Shown here in pieces: positions 43,090 to 51,968 of a stretch of DNA of 64,000 bases; position 1 is the stretch's first letter; every line of letters starts with the position of its first letter. The stretch is from assembly GCF_013087515.1 (NCBI RefSeq), contig NZ_JABFCN010000055.1, positions 142,704 through 206,703 of the forward strand, read 5' to 3'. This stretch comes from Rhizobium sophorae. Its GTDB lineage: Bacteria > Pseudomonadota > Alphaproteobacteria > Rhizobiales > Rhizobiaceae. Made by a program: the position numbers and the translations under genes. The notes beneath the pieces are model-generated. The model worked only from the letters and a program-made list of their open reading frames with translations. It was not told the origin of the DNA and made no database searches.

Positions 43090-44223
43090 ATGGCTTTATC
43101 ATGGCGTTTCTCCGTCTTGGCGGATCGGCATCGCGCTCTGGGATCGAAGCTCGAGGACTGGAGCGGCATGGGCACCGCCTGGACCTACGACAAGGACATG
43201 TCGGAAGAACATGTCGCCGTCCGCACCAAGGCCGGCATCATGGATGTCTCGGGCCTGAAGAAGGTGCACCTGGTCGGCCCGCACGCCATCGCCGTGCTTG
43301 ACTCCATCACCACCCGTGACATGACGAAGATCTACCCCGGCCGCTCGGTCTATGCGACCATGCTGAACGACCGCGGCCACTTCACCGACGACTGCATCGT
43401 CTATCGCACCGGCCCGAATTCCTGGATGCTGGTGCATGGTTCGGGCTCCGGCCACGAGGAACTCGTCAAGCAGGCTGCGGGCCGCAATTGCGCCGTGCTC
43501 TTCGACGACGACCTGCACGACCTGTCGCTGCAGGGTCCGATCGCGGTCGACTATCTCGCCAAATATGTGCCCGGCATCCGCGACCTCAAATATTTCCACC
43601 ATATGCAGACGACGCTGTTCGGCGCGCCGGTTATGATCTCGCGCACCGGTTATACCGGCGAACGCGGCTACGAGATCTTCGTGCGCGGCCAGGACGCCGT
43701 CATGGTCTGGGACCGAATCGTCGAGGAAGGCAAGGAGATGGGCATCATCCCCTGCTGCTTCTCCGTTCTCGACATGCTGCGGGTCGAAAGCTACCTGCTC
43801 TTCTATCCCTACGACAATTCGCAGATGTACCCCTTCGCCGATCAGCCGCCCGGCGACAGCCTCTGGGAACTCGGCCTCGACTTCACCGTCAGCCCCGGCA
43901 AGACGGGCTTCCGTGGCGCCGAGGAACATGCGCGCCTCAAGGGCAAGGAACGCTTCAAGATCTTCGGCATGCTGATCGATGCCGACGGACCGGCCGATCT
44001 CGGCGACGAAGTCTTTGCCGACGGCAAAAAGGTCGGCGTCATTACCTGCCCGAGCTATTCGTCGCTGACGAAGAAATCCATGGCGATTGCCCGTCTGGAC
44101 GTTGACAAGGCGGTGCATGGGACGAAACTCGAAGTCCGCGGCAAGACCGTGAAGGCAGGCGCCACCGCCCATACGCTTCCCTTCGACGATCCGGAGAAGA
44201 AGAAGAGGACTGCCGTAGGTTAA
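43090..44223 (+). CDS. GcvT-family aminomethyltransferase-like protein
   Basis: A 377-aa protein with the glycine-cleavage T-protein fold: VRTKAGIMDVSGLKKVHLVG, ARTGYTGERGYEIF-like (here SRTGYTGERGYEIFVRG) and FTVSPGKTGFRGAEE. It is not next to gcvH or gcvP but precedes the dimethylamine-monooxygenase-like genes by 12 nt. It probably transfers formaldehyde-level carbon released by demethylation to tetrahydrofolate (inference). Confidence 0.88.
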   Translation: MALSWRFSVLADRHRALGSKLEDWSGMGTAWTYDKDMSEEHVAVRTKAGIMDVSGLKKVHLVGPHAIAVLDSITTRDMTKIYPGRSVYATMLNDRGHFTDDCIVYRTGPNSWMLVHGSGSGHEELVKQAAGRNCAVLFDDDLHDLSLQGPIAVDYLAKYVPGIRDLKYFHHMQTTLFGAPVMISRTGYTGERGYEIFVRGQDAVMVWDRIVEEGKEMGIIPCCFSVLDMLRVESYLLFYPYDNSQMYPFADQPPGDSLWELGLDFTVSPGKTGFRGAEEHARLKGKERFKIFGMLIDADGPADLGDEVFADGKKVGVITCPSYSSLTKKSMAIARLDVDKAVHGTKLEVRGKTVKAGATAHTLPFDDPEKKKRTAVG

Positions 44224-44234
44224 GGAGCACGCGA

Positions 44235-44840
44235 ATGCTCGTTGCAGGCATCAAGAGCCGACCAGTCTACACGGGCCTGACCATCCAGCCCAACGCCCGG
44301 CGGCACATTTTCGCGCTCGAAGGGGAGGGTGCCAGGGCTCTGCTCGATCAGCAGCCGGCGCTTGAAGAAACGGCTCTTTCCCGCAGCGAGATCCTCTATG
44401 TCGCCCGCGGCTCGCAAGGATCCGGCCTGGACGAGACGCTGCGCCGCCTCGGCGCCGACATGTTCTTCACGGCGCCGACAATCGCAACGCTGCTCTTCCG
44501 ATTGAAGGGTTCGCTTGCCACTGCTCATATGGGCACGCGGCTTTATCTTTCGGGCACGGAAGGCTTTATCGGCCAGGCAATGCTCGTGGCGCTCGATTAC
44601 GGTATGGACCATGCGTCCGTCATCACCGAGCATCGCGGCTCGCTGGCCCGGCGTGTGCAATGCGTCCATTGCAAGGGCATCACCGACGACGTCACCACCA
44701 GCCCGTTTGCCTGCAGCCATTGCCGGCTGCCGCTTCTGGTGCGCGACCATTATTCGCGTCGGCTCGCGGCCTTCCAGGGCGTCAATATCGATGCGGAAGA
44801 ACCGGGCAGCGCGCCTGATCCGGAGGAGTTGTTCCTTTGA
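44235..44840 (+). CDS. Dimethylamine monooxygenase-associated zinc-ribbon subunit
   Basis: A 201-aa protein. The N-terminal two-thirds contains IYGxxG-like flavodoxin-reductase-type strands (ALEETALSRSEILYVARGSQ, GFIGQAMLVALDYGMDHASV). The C-terminus carries VQCVHCKGITDD and PFACSHCRLPLLVRDHYSRR, a Cys-x2-Cys...Cys-x2-Cys ribbon that could bind Zn or Fe in a rubredoxin-like way. It overlaps the following reductase by 4 nt. By size and position it matches a subunit of the published dimethylamine monooxygenase (Dmm) system; I do not assign the letter. Confidence 0.7.
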   Translation: MLVAGIKSRPVYTGLTIQPNARRHIFALEGEGARALLDQQPALEETALSRSEILYVARGSQGSGLDETLRRLGADMFFTAPTIATLLFRLKGSLATAHMGTRLYLSGTEGFIGQAMLVALDYGMDHASVITEHRGSLARRVQCVHCKGITDDVTTSPFACSHCRLPLLVRDHYSRRLAAFQGVNIDAEEPGSAPDPEELFL

Positions 44841-45802
44841 GCGGTGGTACTGAAATTCCTGTCCGCGTGGCGCGGATCACGCCGATCGCCGAGCGCGTCA
44901 AGCGCTTTCGCTTCGAGCGCTTGGATGGCAAACCGATGCCTTATTTCTCCGGCGGTGCCCATGTCATCGTCTCGATGAACGATGGCGGCCATATGCGCCG
45001 CAACGCCTATTCGCTGATGTCGCCGCCGCATGATTGCGCAGCCTATGAGATCAGCGTGCTGCATGTCGAGGATTCACGCGGCGGCTCCACCTTCATGCAT
45101 GAGAAAGTCCGCCAAGGCGACGAGCTGAAGGTCAGCTATCCCGTCAACCTGTTCCAGCCGGACTGGCGCGGGCGCAAGCATCTTCTGATCGCCGGCGGCA
45201 TCGGCATTACGCCCTTCATCGCGATGATGGAGCAGTTCTCCCGCGAAGGCGCCAATTTCGAGCTGCATTATGCCATCCGCACGCGCGACCGCGGCGCCTA
45301 CTGGCGGGAACTCCAGGAGCGTTACGGCGGACATCGCATCAAGATCTATTGCGATGCCGAAGGCGGCGCCATCCCCCTGACGCGGCTGCTCGACAGCCAG
45401 CCGCTCGGCACACATCTCTATGTCTGCGGCCCGTCCGGCATGATCGACGGCGTGTTGAAAGCCGGCCTCAACGCCGGCTGGCCGGAACAGAACCTGCATT
45501 CGGAACGGTTCCTGTCGTCGCTGCCCGGCAAGCCCTTCGCGATCGAGCTCCTGCGGTCCGGCAAGACCGTGAAGGTCGGCCATCACGAAAGCATGCTGGA
45601 GGCGATCGAGGCGGCGGGCGTCGACGCGCCCTTCCTCTGTCGCGGCGGCGCCTGCGGTCAATGCGAGACCGGGGTCGTCACCTGCGACGGCAAGCTGCTG
45701 CACCATGACGTCTATCTGACGAGCGAAGAAAAAGCATCCGGCCGCAAGGTGATGATCTGCGTTTCCCGCTTCGAGGGAAACACGCTTCATCTTGATCTCT
45801 AG
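44837..45802 (+). CDS. Ferredoxin-type oxidoreductase (PDR-like), dimethylamine monooxygenase reductase
   Basis: A 321-aa protein starting at TTG 44837 inside the previous stop. It has a flavin-binding barrel (RRNAYSLMSPP), an NAD(P) domain (HLLIAGGIGITPFIAMMEQF, LYVCGPSGMIDGVL) and a C-terminal plant-type 2Fe-2S domain with CRGGACGQC and a later Cys in MICVSRF. This is the phthalate-dioxygenase-reductase architecture, and it should feed electrons to the haem-type oxygenase encoded next. Confidence 0.9.
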   Translation: MSGGTEIPVRVARITPIAERVKRFRFERLDGKPMPYFSGGAHVIVSMNDGGHMRRNAYSLMSPPHDCAAYEISVLHVEDSRGGSTFMHEKVRQGDELKVSYPVNLFQPDWRGRKHLLIAGGIGITPFIAMMEQFSREGANFELHYAIRTRDRGAYWRELQERYGGHRIKIYCDAEGGAIPLTRLLDSQPLGTHLYVCGPSGMIDGVLKAGLNAGWPEQNLHSERFLSSLPGKPFAIELLRSGKTVKVGHHESMLEAIEAAGVDAPFLCRGGACGQCETGVVTCDGKLLHHDVYLTSEEKASGRKVMICVSRFEGNTLHLDL

Positions 45803-45836
45803 CGGCATCGGGAAAAGCGGAACAAGGAGACCGAAC

Positions 45837-46877
45837 ATGGCAATCGCCTTCAAGCAGGAAACCTTCCGGAACGACTTCAGCTACCGCAACAGCCCCGAAA
45901 ACATCCGGCGTTTCCCGTTTCCCTTCGACCGCGACGAATACATGTATTCGGTCAATATGGAGCCGCATGTGCACGGCCGGCCGGGAACCGTCTACGAAAG
46001 CCTGATCGACGTCGACGAGCATTATGTCGCCGAGATGCACGACCGGGCGCTGGTGCTGAAGGAAGATCCGCTGCGCTACCAGGCGCTGCCGCACATGATG
46101 AGCGCGCAGTGGGACACGCTCGAACTATTGATGGAACAGCAGGCGGCAGGATACCCCGACCATTTCACGCTGATCCGCAACGGCGACCAGTGGCGCTGGA
46201 TCAACCGCCCACTCGGCATCGACGACAGCTTCACCTTCGGCGATGCCTCGACGCTGCCCTATGAGCCCTTCGAATATATCACCCGCCAGGCCCAGGGCGA
46301 TTTCTGCATCGTCGACCAGCGCGACAGCAATCTCTGGATGGATGCCGGCATGGTGACGACTCAGGCCGACTGGTCGCTCGATTTCGATATCGGCATGAAC
46401 TTCATGGAATGGCACGGGCCGGTGCCGCTCGCCCACCAGATCGGCGTCTTCGACAGGGCGCTGAAATTCCTGCTGAACCTGCAGCAGGGCAAGCCGACGC
46501 GACGCTTCAACTGGACGATGACGATCAATCCGCGGCTCGACACCAGCCCGGAGAATTATCACAAATGGGGGCCCGACCGCACCACGGTGACGCCGGACAA
46601 TGTCGGTGAGAAGGTGCATCTGCGTGTCGAATTGCAGAGCCTCTGGCGCCTGCCGCGCTCGAACGCCATCCTCTTCGTCATCCGCTGCTACCTGATGAAC
46701 ATGGAAGAGCTCGTCACCGTGCCGAAATGGGCGCGACGCTTTCCGCGCGTACTGAAGACGCTGCCGCCTGAGCTCATCGACTACAAGGGCCTCACCCGCT
46801 TCCGCGAGACGACGATCGACTGGCTTGCCAAATATGACGATGGGGCACCGACCAGCCCCGGCATCTATCCGGACTGA
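45837..46877 (+). CDS. DUF3445 haem-dependent N-demethylase / dimethylamine monooxygenase subunit
   Basis: A 346-aa protein starting at ATG 45837 after AAGGAG. Segments FPFPFDRDEYMYSVNMEPH, FTFGDASTLPYEPFEYITRQ and RDSNLWMDAGMVTTQADWSL, with the Trp-rich NLWMD and FMEWHGPVPL motifs, fit the DUF3445 family of haem-dependent oxidative N-demethylases. It is the probable oxygenase converting dimethylamine to methylamine and formaldehyde, sitting between its reductase and the trimethylamine monooxygenase gene. Confidence 0.85.
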   Translation: MAIAFKQETFRNDFSYRNSPENIRRFPFPFDRDEYMYSVNMEPHVHGRPGTVYESLIDVDEHYVAEMHDRALVLKEDPLRYQALPHMMSAQWDTLELLMEQQAAGYPDHFTLIRNGDQWRWINRPLGIDDSFTFGDASTLPYEPFEYITRQAQGDFCIVDQRDSNLWMDAGMVTTQADWSLDFDIGMNFMEWHGPVPLAHQIGVFDRALKFLLNLQQGKPTRRFNWTMTINPRLDTSPENYHKWGPDRTTVTPDNVGEKVHLRVELQSLWRLPRSNAILFVIRCYLMNMEELVTVPKWARRFPRVLKTLPPELIDYKGLTRFRETTIDWLAKYDDGAPTSPGIYPD

Positions 46878-46917
46878 CACGCAGGACAATACGATATAAT
46901 CAAGAGGGGAATGCTTC

Positions 46918-48255
46918 ATGACAAGAGTAGCCGTCATCGGTGCCGGTCCTTCCGGACTGGCGCAGCTGCGCGCCTTTCAATCGGCCGCCCAGAAGGGCGC
47001 CGAGATCCCGGAGATCGTCTGCTTCGAAAAGCAGTCGGACTGGGGCGGGCTCTGGAACTATACCTGGCGCACCGGGCTCGACGAATATGGCGAGCCGGTC
47101 CACGGCAGCATGTATCGTTACCTCTGGTCGAACGGCCCGAAGGAATGCCTCGAATTCGCCGATTATTCCTTCGAGGAGCATTTCGGCAAGCCGATCGCCT
47201 CCTATCCGCCGCGCGCCGTGCTCTGGGATTATATCAAGGGGCGCGTCGAGAAGGCGAACGTCCGCCACTGGGTGCGTTTCAGCACGCCGGTGCGCATGGT
47301 CCGCTTCGACGATCAGACGAAGAAGTTCACGGTGACGGCGCATAACCGCGTCGAGGACCGGATGTATGATGAGGAATTCGACTATGTGGTCGTGGCATCC
47401 GGTCACTTCTCGACGCCGAACGTGCCCTATTTCGAAGGCGTCAAAACCTTCAACGGCCGCGTGCTGCATGCCCACGACTTCCGCGACGCGCTTGAGTTCA
47501 AGGGCAAGGACATCCTGATCGTCGGCCGCAGCTATTCGGCCGAAGACATCGGCTCGCAATGCTGGAAATACGGCGCGAAATCGGTGACGACGAGCTACCG
47601 CTCGAAGCCGATGGGCTTCAAATGGCCGGAGAATTTCGAGGAGCGGCCGCTGCTGGTGAAGCTCGAAAACCGCACGGCGCATTTCCTCGACGGCTCGACG
47701 AAGGAGGTCGACGCCCTGATCCTCTGCACCGGATACCAGCACCACTTCCCCTTCCTGCCCGACGACCTCCGGCTGAAGACCGCCAATCGCCTCTGGGCCG
47801 ACAGCCTCTACAAGGGGGTGATCTTCGACAAGAACCCACAGCTTTTCTATATCGGCATGCAGGATCAGTTCTACACCTTCAACATGTTCGACGTGCAGGC
47901 CTGGTGGGCGCGCGACGTGATGATGGGCCGCATCACGCTGCCGCCGGAAGAGGAGCTGAAGGCCAATTTCGACATGTGGCGCGCCCGCGAGGAGACGCTC
48001 GAAGATGCGGAGCAGATGATCTGGTATCAGGGCGACTATGTGAAGGAACTGCTTGCCGAAACCGATTATCCCAGCTTCGACATCGAGGGCACCAACCGGA
48101 CCTTCATGGAGTGGGAACATCACAAGGCCCACAACATCATGGGCTTCCGTGACCATGCCTACCGGTCGCTGATGACCGGCAACATGTCGCCCACGCACCA
48201 TACGCCCTGGATCGAGGCGCTCGACGATTCCATGGAAGAATATCTTCGCAACTGA
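46918..48255 (+). CDS. tmm: Flavin-containing (trimethylamine) monooxygenase
   Basis: A 445-aa FMO: FAD motif VAVIGAGPSGLAQLRAF, the FMO fingerprint FNGRVLHAHDFRD, and an NADPH motif ILIVGRSYSAEDIG. Length and motifs match bacterial trimethylamine monooxygenases (oxidation of TMA to TMAO). The context of TMAO demethylase and dimethylamine monooxygenase genes in the same region supports the substrate. AAGAGGGGA precedes ATG 46918. Confidence 0.88.
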   Translation: MTRVAVIGAGPSGLAQLRAFQSAAQKGAEIPEIVCFEKQSDWGGLWNYTWRTGLDEYGEPVHGSMYRYLWSNGPKECLEFADYSFEEHFGKPIASYPPRAVLWDYIKGRVEKANVRHWVRFSTPVRMVRFDDQTKKFTVTAHNRVEDRMYDEEFDYVVVASGHFSTPNVPYFEGVKTFNGRVLHAHDFRDALEFKGKDILIVGRSYSAEDIGSQCWKYGAKSVTTSYRSKPMGFKWPENFEERPLLVKLENRTAHFLDGSTKEVDALILCTGYQHHFPFLPDDLRLKTANRLWADSLYKGVIFDKNPQLFYIGMQDQFYTFNMFDVQAWWARDVMMGRITLPPEEELKANFDMWRAREETLEDAEQMIWYQGDYVKELLAETDYPSFDIEGTNRTFMEWEHHKAHNIMGFRDHAYRSLMTGNMSPTHHTPWIEALDDSMEEYLRN

Positions 48256-48367
48256 TGAGGCGGGCCTGCATTGCCGGAGGAAGGTGCTCGTGCACTCTCC
48301 CCCGGCATATTGTGAGCCGCGCCTTTGAGCGAGACGACTGCAACTCTTCTCTCCGGATGTCGCCTTC

Positions 48368-48970
48368 ATGGATTTTCAAACGAGCATTCTCGGGCGCATG
48401 AGCGGTTTTCTCTACCGCTGCCGAGCCGATGAAAACTACACGATGCTTGAGATGACCGACGGCATCGAGCGCATCTTCGGTTATCCGGCCGACGAAATCA
48501 TCGGCAACCGCACGCGGACCTTCACTTCGATCATGTACGAGGAAGACGTGCCGCTGATGGACGAGATCGTCGGGCGGGCGCTGGAGAAGCACACAGACTG
48601 GACGATGGAATACCGCATCCGCCACGCCATGGGCCATCTGATCTGGGTCACCGAGACCGGCGGCGGCATCTGGGACGGGAAGGGTGAACTTCTCTACCTC
48701 GAAGGCAGCATCATCAACATCGAATCGCTCTATCAGCGAATCGATGACCAGACCGCCGACATGCGCGTCACCGCCTCGAAGACCAATGAGATCCTGCAAT
48801 CGCTGCGTTACCTCAAGCTGCTCGCAGTCAATGCCGGCATCGAGGCCGCCCGTGCCGGCACGGCCGGATCGGGCTTTGCCGTGCTGGCAGCGGAAATGCG
48901 CACGCTTGCCAACTCCTCGGAAGAGGCCGCACGCGCCATTTCCAACGCACAACGCAAGGCCGAAGGCTGA
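48368..48970 (+). CDS. Soluble PAS - truncated MCP signalling protein
   Basis: A 200-aa protein. Residues ~20-120 form a PAS_3-type domain (GIERIFGYPADEIIGNRT, DWTMEYRIRHAMGHLIWV). Residues ~145-195 reproduce only the tip of an MCP signalling hairpin (LKLLAVNAGIEAARAGTAGS, GFAVLAAEMRTLANSSEEAA). No transmembrane helix, HAMP or long coiled coil is present, so it is far shorter than a normal chemoreceptor. It follows tmm by 112 bp on the same strand and may link amine metabolism to chemotaxis (inference). Confidence 0.85.
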   Translation: MDFQTSILGRMSGFLYRCRADENYTMLEMTDGIERIFGYPADEIIGNRTRTFTSIMYEEDVPLMDEIVGRALEKHTDWTMEYRIRHAMGHLIWVTETGGGIWDGKGELLYLEGSIINIESLYQRIDDQTADMRVTASKTNEILQSLRYLKLLAVNAGIEAARAGTAGSGFAVLAAEMRTLANSSEEAARAISNAQRKAEG

Positions 48971-49180
48971 GCTTTACCCCACGCAGCGGCAGATTTGCGG
49001 CTCAGGTTGAAAGCGGCAATATTAACCGTGCAGCGCTTCCGGCGATTGCAACGCTTTTCCAATAGCTTGGGGTAATTATGCGCTTAAAAAATCTCAGGTG
49101 ATTGTGGATGTTATTAAGGCCGCGTTAACTTTTTGTTAACCATAGCAGCGGTAGACATGGTCAACGATTTCTTCACATAG

Positions 49181-49900
49181 ATGACCAAAGTGCTAACAGA
49201 CGCTCGCTCTATCCGCATCAAGGGCCGCTCTTTCCTCGCGGTCATGCTGTCCCCGGATCTTCCGATCGATGATTGGTTGATCCGGCTGGACGATCTGGCC
49301 GCGCGTTCGGCCGGCTTCTTCCTCGGGCGGCCTGTCGTGCTCGACCTGACGGACCTGCAAATCGACCGGCCGCAGCTGAAGGACCTGATTGCCGAACTTG
49401 CCAAGCGCAATGTCAGCATCATGGGCATCGAGGGCGCGCGGCCTTCGATCCTCGGATCCGGCATGCCGCCGGCGCTCAAAGGCGGCCGGTCGGTTTCCGA
49501 CATCGAGGTTCCAGCCAAAGCGAGCGTCGATACGCCGGTCAAACCGGCAGCGGCGGAGGCGCGTCCGGCCATGCAATCGATCGTCATCCGGGAGCCGGTG
49601 CGCTCCGGCCAATCGGTGATCTTTCCGGAAGGCGACGTCACCGTCATCGGATCGGTCGCCTCGGGTGCCGAGGTCATCGCCGGCGGGTCCGTCCATATCT
49701 ATGGCGCCTTGCGTGGCCGAGCCATGGCGGGATCTATCGGCAACGCATCGGCGCGGATCTTTTGCCGCAAGCTCGAGGCCGAGCTGGTTGCAATCGACGG
49801 GATCTACAAAATGGCGGAAGACATGGCGCCCAATCTTCGCGGACAGGCCGTTCAGCTCTGGCTCGAAGACGACGCGATCATGGCGGAAAAACTGATCTGA
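49181..49900 (+). CDS. minC: Septum-site inhibitor MinC
   Basis: A 239-aa protein with an N-terminal FtsZ-inhibiting domain (IRIKGRSFLAVMLSPDLPID) and the C-terminal beta-helix (IVIREPVRSGQSVIFPEGDV, IAGGSVHIYGALRGRAMAGS, ARIFCRKLEAELVAIDG). It blocks FtsZ ring formation away from midcell together with MinD. ATG 49181 lacks a strong Shine-Dalgarno. It starts a minC-minD-minE operon. Confidence 0.95.
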   Translation: MTKVLTDARSIRIKGRSFLAVMLSPDLPIDDWLIRLDDLAARSAGFFLGRPVVLDLTDLQIDRPQLKDLIAELAKRNVSIMGIEGARPSILGSGMPPALKGGRSVSDIEVPAKASVDTPVKPAAAEARPAMQSIVIREPVRSGQSVIFPEGDVTVIGSVASGAEVIAGGSVHIYGALRGRAMAGSIGNASARIFCRKLEAELVAIDGIYKMAEDMAPNLRGQAVQLWLEDDAIMAEKLI

Positions 49901-49960
49901 CGACAGCGCGCGCGTCTCTTCGAGAGCCGCAAAGGACGCTTTAACACTTTGAATTACTGG
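49901..49960. repeat. Partial palindromic intergenic repeat between minC and minD
   Basis: Sequence from the minC stop (GCGCGCGCGTCTCTTCGAGA, then GCCGCAAAGGACGCTTTAAC) matches the left half of the elements at 51626-51727 and 51969-52072. It lacks their right half, so it is a truncated copy inside the operon. Confidence 0.65.
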
Positions 49961-49981
49961 GGCCACGGCAAAGGAGAGACA

Positions 49982-50800
49982 ATGATGGGGAAAGTGATCG
50001 TCGTCACGTCGGGCAAGGGCGGGGTTGGCAAGACGACCTCGACCGCCGCATTGGGAGCGGCGCTGGCGCAACGCAATGAAAAAGTCGTCGTCGTCGATTT
50101 CGACGTGGGCCTGCGCAATCTCGACCTCGTGATGGGTGCCGAACGCAGGGTCGTCTACGACCTGATCAATGTCATTCAGGGCGACGCCAAACTTACCCAG
50201 GCACTGATCCGCGACAAGCGGCTGGAAACGCTGTTCCTGCTGCCGGCCTCGCAGACGCGCGACAAGGACAATCTGACGGCCGAGGGTGTCGAGCGCGTCA
50301 TCAACGACCTGAAGCGCTATTTCGACTGGATCATCTGCGACAGCCCCGCCGGGATCGAGCGCGGCGCAACGCTCGCCATGCGCCACGCCGATGTTGCCGT
50401 GGTCGTCACCAACCCCGAGGTCTCGTCGGTACGCGATTCGGATCGCATCATCGGCCTGCTGGATGCCAAGACCGCCAAGGCCGAGCGCGGCGAGCGGATG
50501 GAAAAGCACCTGCTGCTCACCCGCTACGACGCCAACCGCGCCGAACGCGGCGACATGCTCAAGGTCGACGATGTCCTGGAGATCCTGTCCATCCCGCTGC
50601 TCGGCATCATACCCGAAAGCATGGATGTTCTGCGGGCATCCAACATCGGTGCGCCGGTCACGCTGGCAGACAGTCGCAGCGCGGCTGCCATGGCCTATTT
50701 CGATGCCGCTCGCCGGCTCGCCGGCGAGACGGTGCCGATCGCGATCCCAGAGGAAAAGAGGAACATTTTCGGCAAGATCTTCGGACGGAGGGCGGCATGA
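49982..50800 (+). CDS. minD: Septum-site ATPase MinD
   Basis: A 272-aa ParA-family ATPase with deviant Walker A GKGGVGKTTS, VVVVDFDVGLRNLDLVMGAE, and a C-terminal amphipathic membrane-targeting tail (RNIFGKIFGRRAA). ATG 49982 has AAAGGAGAG upstream; the TTG at 49949 is rejected. The stop overlaps minE. Confidence 0.97.
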   Translation: MMGKVIVVTSGKGGVGKTTSTAALGAALAQRNEKVVVVDFDVGLRNLDLVMGAERRVVYDLINVIQGDAKLTQALIRDKRLETLFLLPASQTRDKDNLTAEGVERVINDLKRYFDWIICDSPAGIERGATLAMRHADVAVVVTNPEVSSVRDSDRIIGLLDAKTAKAERGERMEKHLLLTRYDANRAERGDMLKVDDVLEILSIPLLGIIPESMDVLRASNIGAPVTLADSRSAAAMAYFDAARRLAGETVPIAIPEEKRNIFGKIFGRRAA

Positions 50801-51057
50801 ATATTTTCCGTCTTTTCAATAAGCAGAGAACCGCACCGGCCGCCCGCGAACGGCTGCAGGTCCTTCTCGCCCATGAACGTTCCTCGGCGGGGTCGGACCT
50901 GGTCTCCCTGCTGCGCGAGGAAATCCTTGCGGTGATCGCAAAGCACGTGCAGCTCGACCACGACAAGGTGCAGGTGACGATCGATCGCAACGAATACGTC
51001 TCGACCCTCGAGATCGACGTCGAAATCCCGCTGAATGCAGCCGTGCAGGCCGCTTGA
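50797..51057 (+). CDS. minE: Topological specificity factor MinE
   Basis: An 86-aa protein with the amphipathic N-terminus MNIFRLFNKQ, the MinD-contact region RERLQVLLAHERSS and the dimerisation strands VQVTIDRNEYVSTLEIDVEI. It drives MinCD oscillation. It overlaps minD by 4 nt and ends the operon. Confidence 0.97.
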   Translation: MNIFRLFNKQRTAPAARERLQVLLAHERSSAGSDLVSLLREEILAVIAKHVQLDHDKVQVTIDRNEYVSTLEIDVEIPLNAAVQAA

Positions 51058-51098
51058 AAGAGAGCGCTGCCTGTCGTGACGACAGGCGGCGCTGACGA

Positions 51099-51479
51099 TC
51101 AGGACTTTCTGGCTTTGCGATTGGCGTAACGCAGGTCGCGTTCGGCCTTTCGGGCGGCTTCGTCGGCAATCACACGAGCGATCCGGTCTTTGTCAGCAGC
51201 TTCGCGCGCGTCGATTTCAGCGCGCGCTGCAGCCTCGGCGGCAGCCTGACGTTCTGCTTCGGCGGCCTGAGCCCGCTCCAGCTCCTCGAGCTTGACACGT
51301 TCTCTCTGGGCGCGACGTTCTTCCCTGGCCGCGGCAATGGCTTGACGCTCCGCCTGCTTTGCCAGCCTTGTGGGCTCGGCTGTATCCTTGGCGTTGCGAT
51401 ACGCATTGAGGAGAGCGGCCTTGGCTTCGGCAGCTGCGCTGCGGCGATCGGAAAGCTCGTTGTTTCTGGCGTTTTTCAA
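51099..51479 (-). CDS. DUF6481-type charged coiled-coil protein
   Basis: A 126-aa protein made mostly of Ala/Glu/Arg/Lys helices (AKQAERQAIAAAREERRAQR, AEAERQAAAEAAARAEIDAR) and ending in basic RKARKS. This matches the DUF6481 type found in rhizobia. No signal peptide or membrane segment is visible. It is convergent with minE. Function unknown. Confidence 0.7.
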   Translation of the reverse strand: MKNARNNELSDRRSAAAEAKAALLNAYRNAKDTAEPTRLAKQAERQAIAAAREERRAQRERVKLEELERAQAAEAERQAAAEAAARAEIDAREAADKDRIARVIADEAARKAERDLRYANRKARKS

Positions 51480-51571
51480 ATCTGTTTCCTGACTGTTGGA
51501 TTTCGACCTTAGACCATGATGCCGAAAAGTATGCGCGGTTTTCGGACGACATCATGCTCTAACTCTTTAAT

Positions 51572-51625
51572 CTAGAACAGGATTCAGAGTTTAGGCCGAT
51601 CCGGCCTAAAATCATCCTGTTCTAG
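51572..51625. repeat. Inverted repeat CTAGAACAGGA
   Basis: CTAGAACAGGA (51572-51582) pairs with TCCTGTTCTAG (51615-51625), with an inner palindrome TTAGGCCGATCCGGCCTAA. It lies in the 249-bp gene-free gap 51480-51728 and directly abuts the next element, giving a mosaic arrangement. Confidence 0.7.
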
Positions 51626-51727
51626 GGCGCCGCGCGTCTTCAGACGCGCAAAGGACGCTGCAATACGTTGAACTGCCGCATCATTTTATCCTGAAATCGA
51701 ATCCGATTTAAGGAATTATGCGGCAAG
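51626..51727. repeat. Palindromic intergenic repeat, copy B
   Basis: The element runs GCGCGTCTTCAGACGCGCAA, AGGACGCTGCAATACG, then a right half with ATCCGATTTAAGGAATTATG. It shares order and sequence with 51969-52072. Such mosaics are widespread in Rhizobium intergenic DNA. Confidence 0.7.
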
Positions 51728-51728
51728 G

Positions 51729-51953
51729 TCAGATTTTCTTTTTCCGCTTCGCGGCAGGCGCAGTCGTCGCTGTCAAGCGATCCTGCAATTCCTTGGCCTC
51801 ACGGGCCTCGCGTAACCGCAAGGTTTTTTCCTCGCGAGCCCGCACTGTCGAGTCGATCTCTTCGACCGCGCGGCTTCGCTCCAAGAACTGCGATTGCACG
51901 TTTCCGAAGGCAATCTCCGCCTGCTTGCGTGATTTGCTGTGTGTCTCTGTCAT
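51729..51953 (-). CDS. Small charged hypothetical protein
   Basis: A 74-aa soluble, helical protein (MTETHSKSRKQAEIAFGNVQ, SQFLERSRAVEEIDS) with a strongly basic C-terminus (AAKRKKKI). ATG 51953 has a weak GGGA upstream; ATG 51959 is an alternative. Composition resembles the DUF6481 protein next door on the same strand. It is flanked on both sides by palindromic repeats. Function unknown. Confidence 0.55.
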   Translation of the reverse strand: MTETHSKSRKQAEIAFGNVQSQFLERSRAVEEIDSTVRAREEKTLRLREAREAKELQDRLTATTAPAAKRKKKI

Positions 51954-51968
51954 ATTCATCCCGGATTC

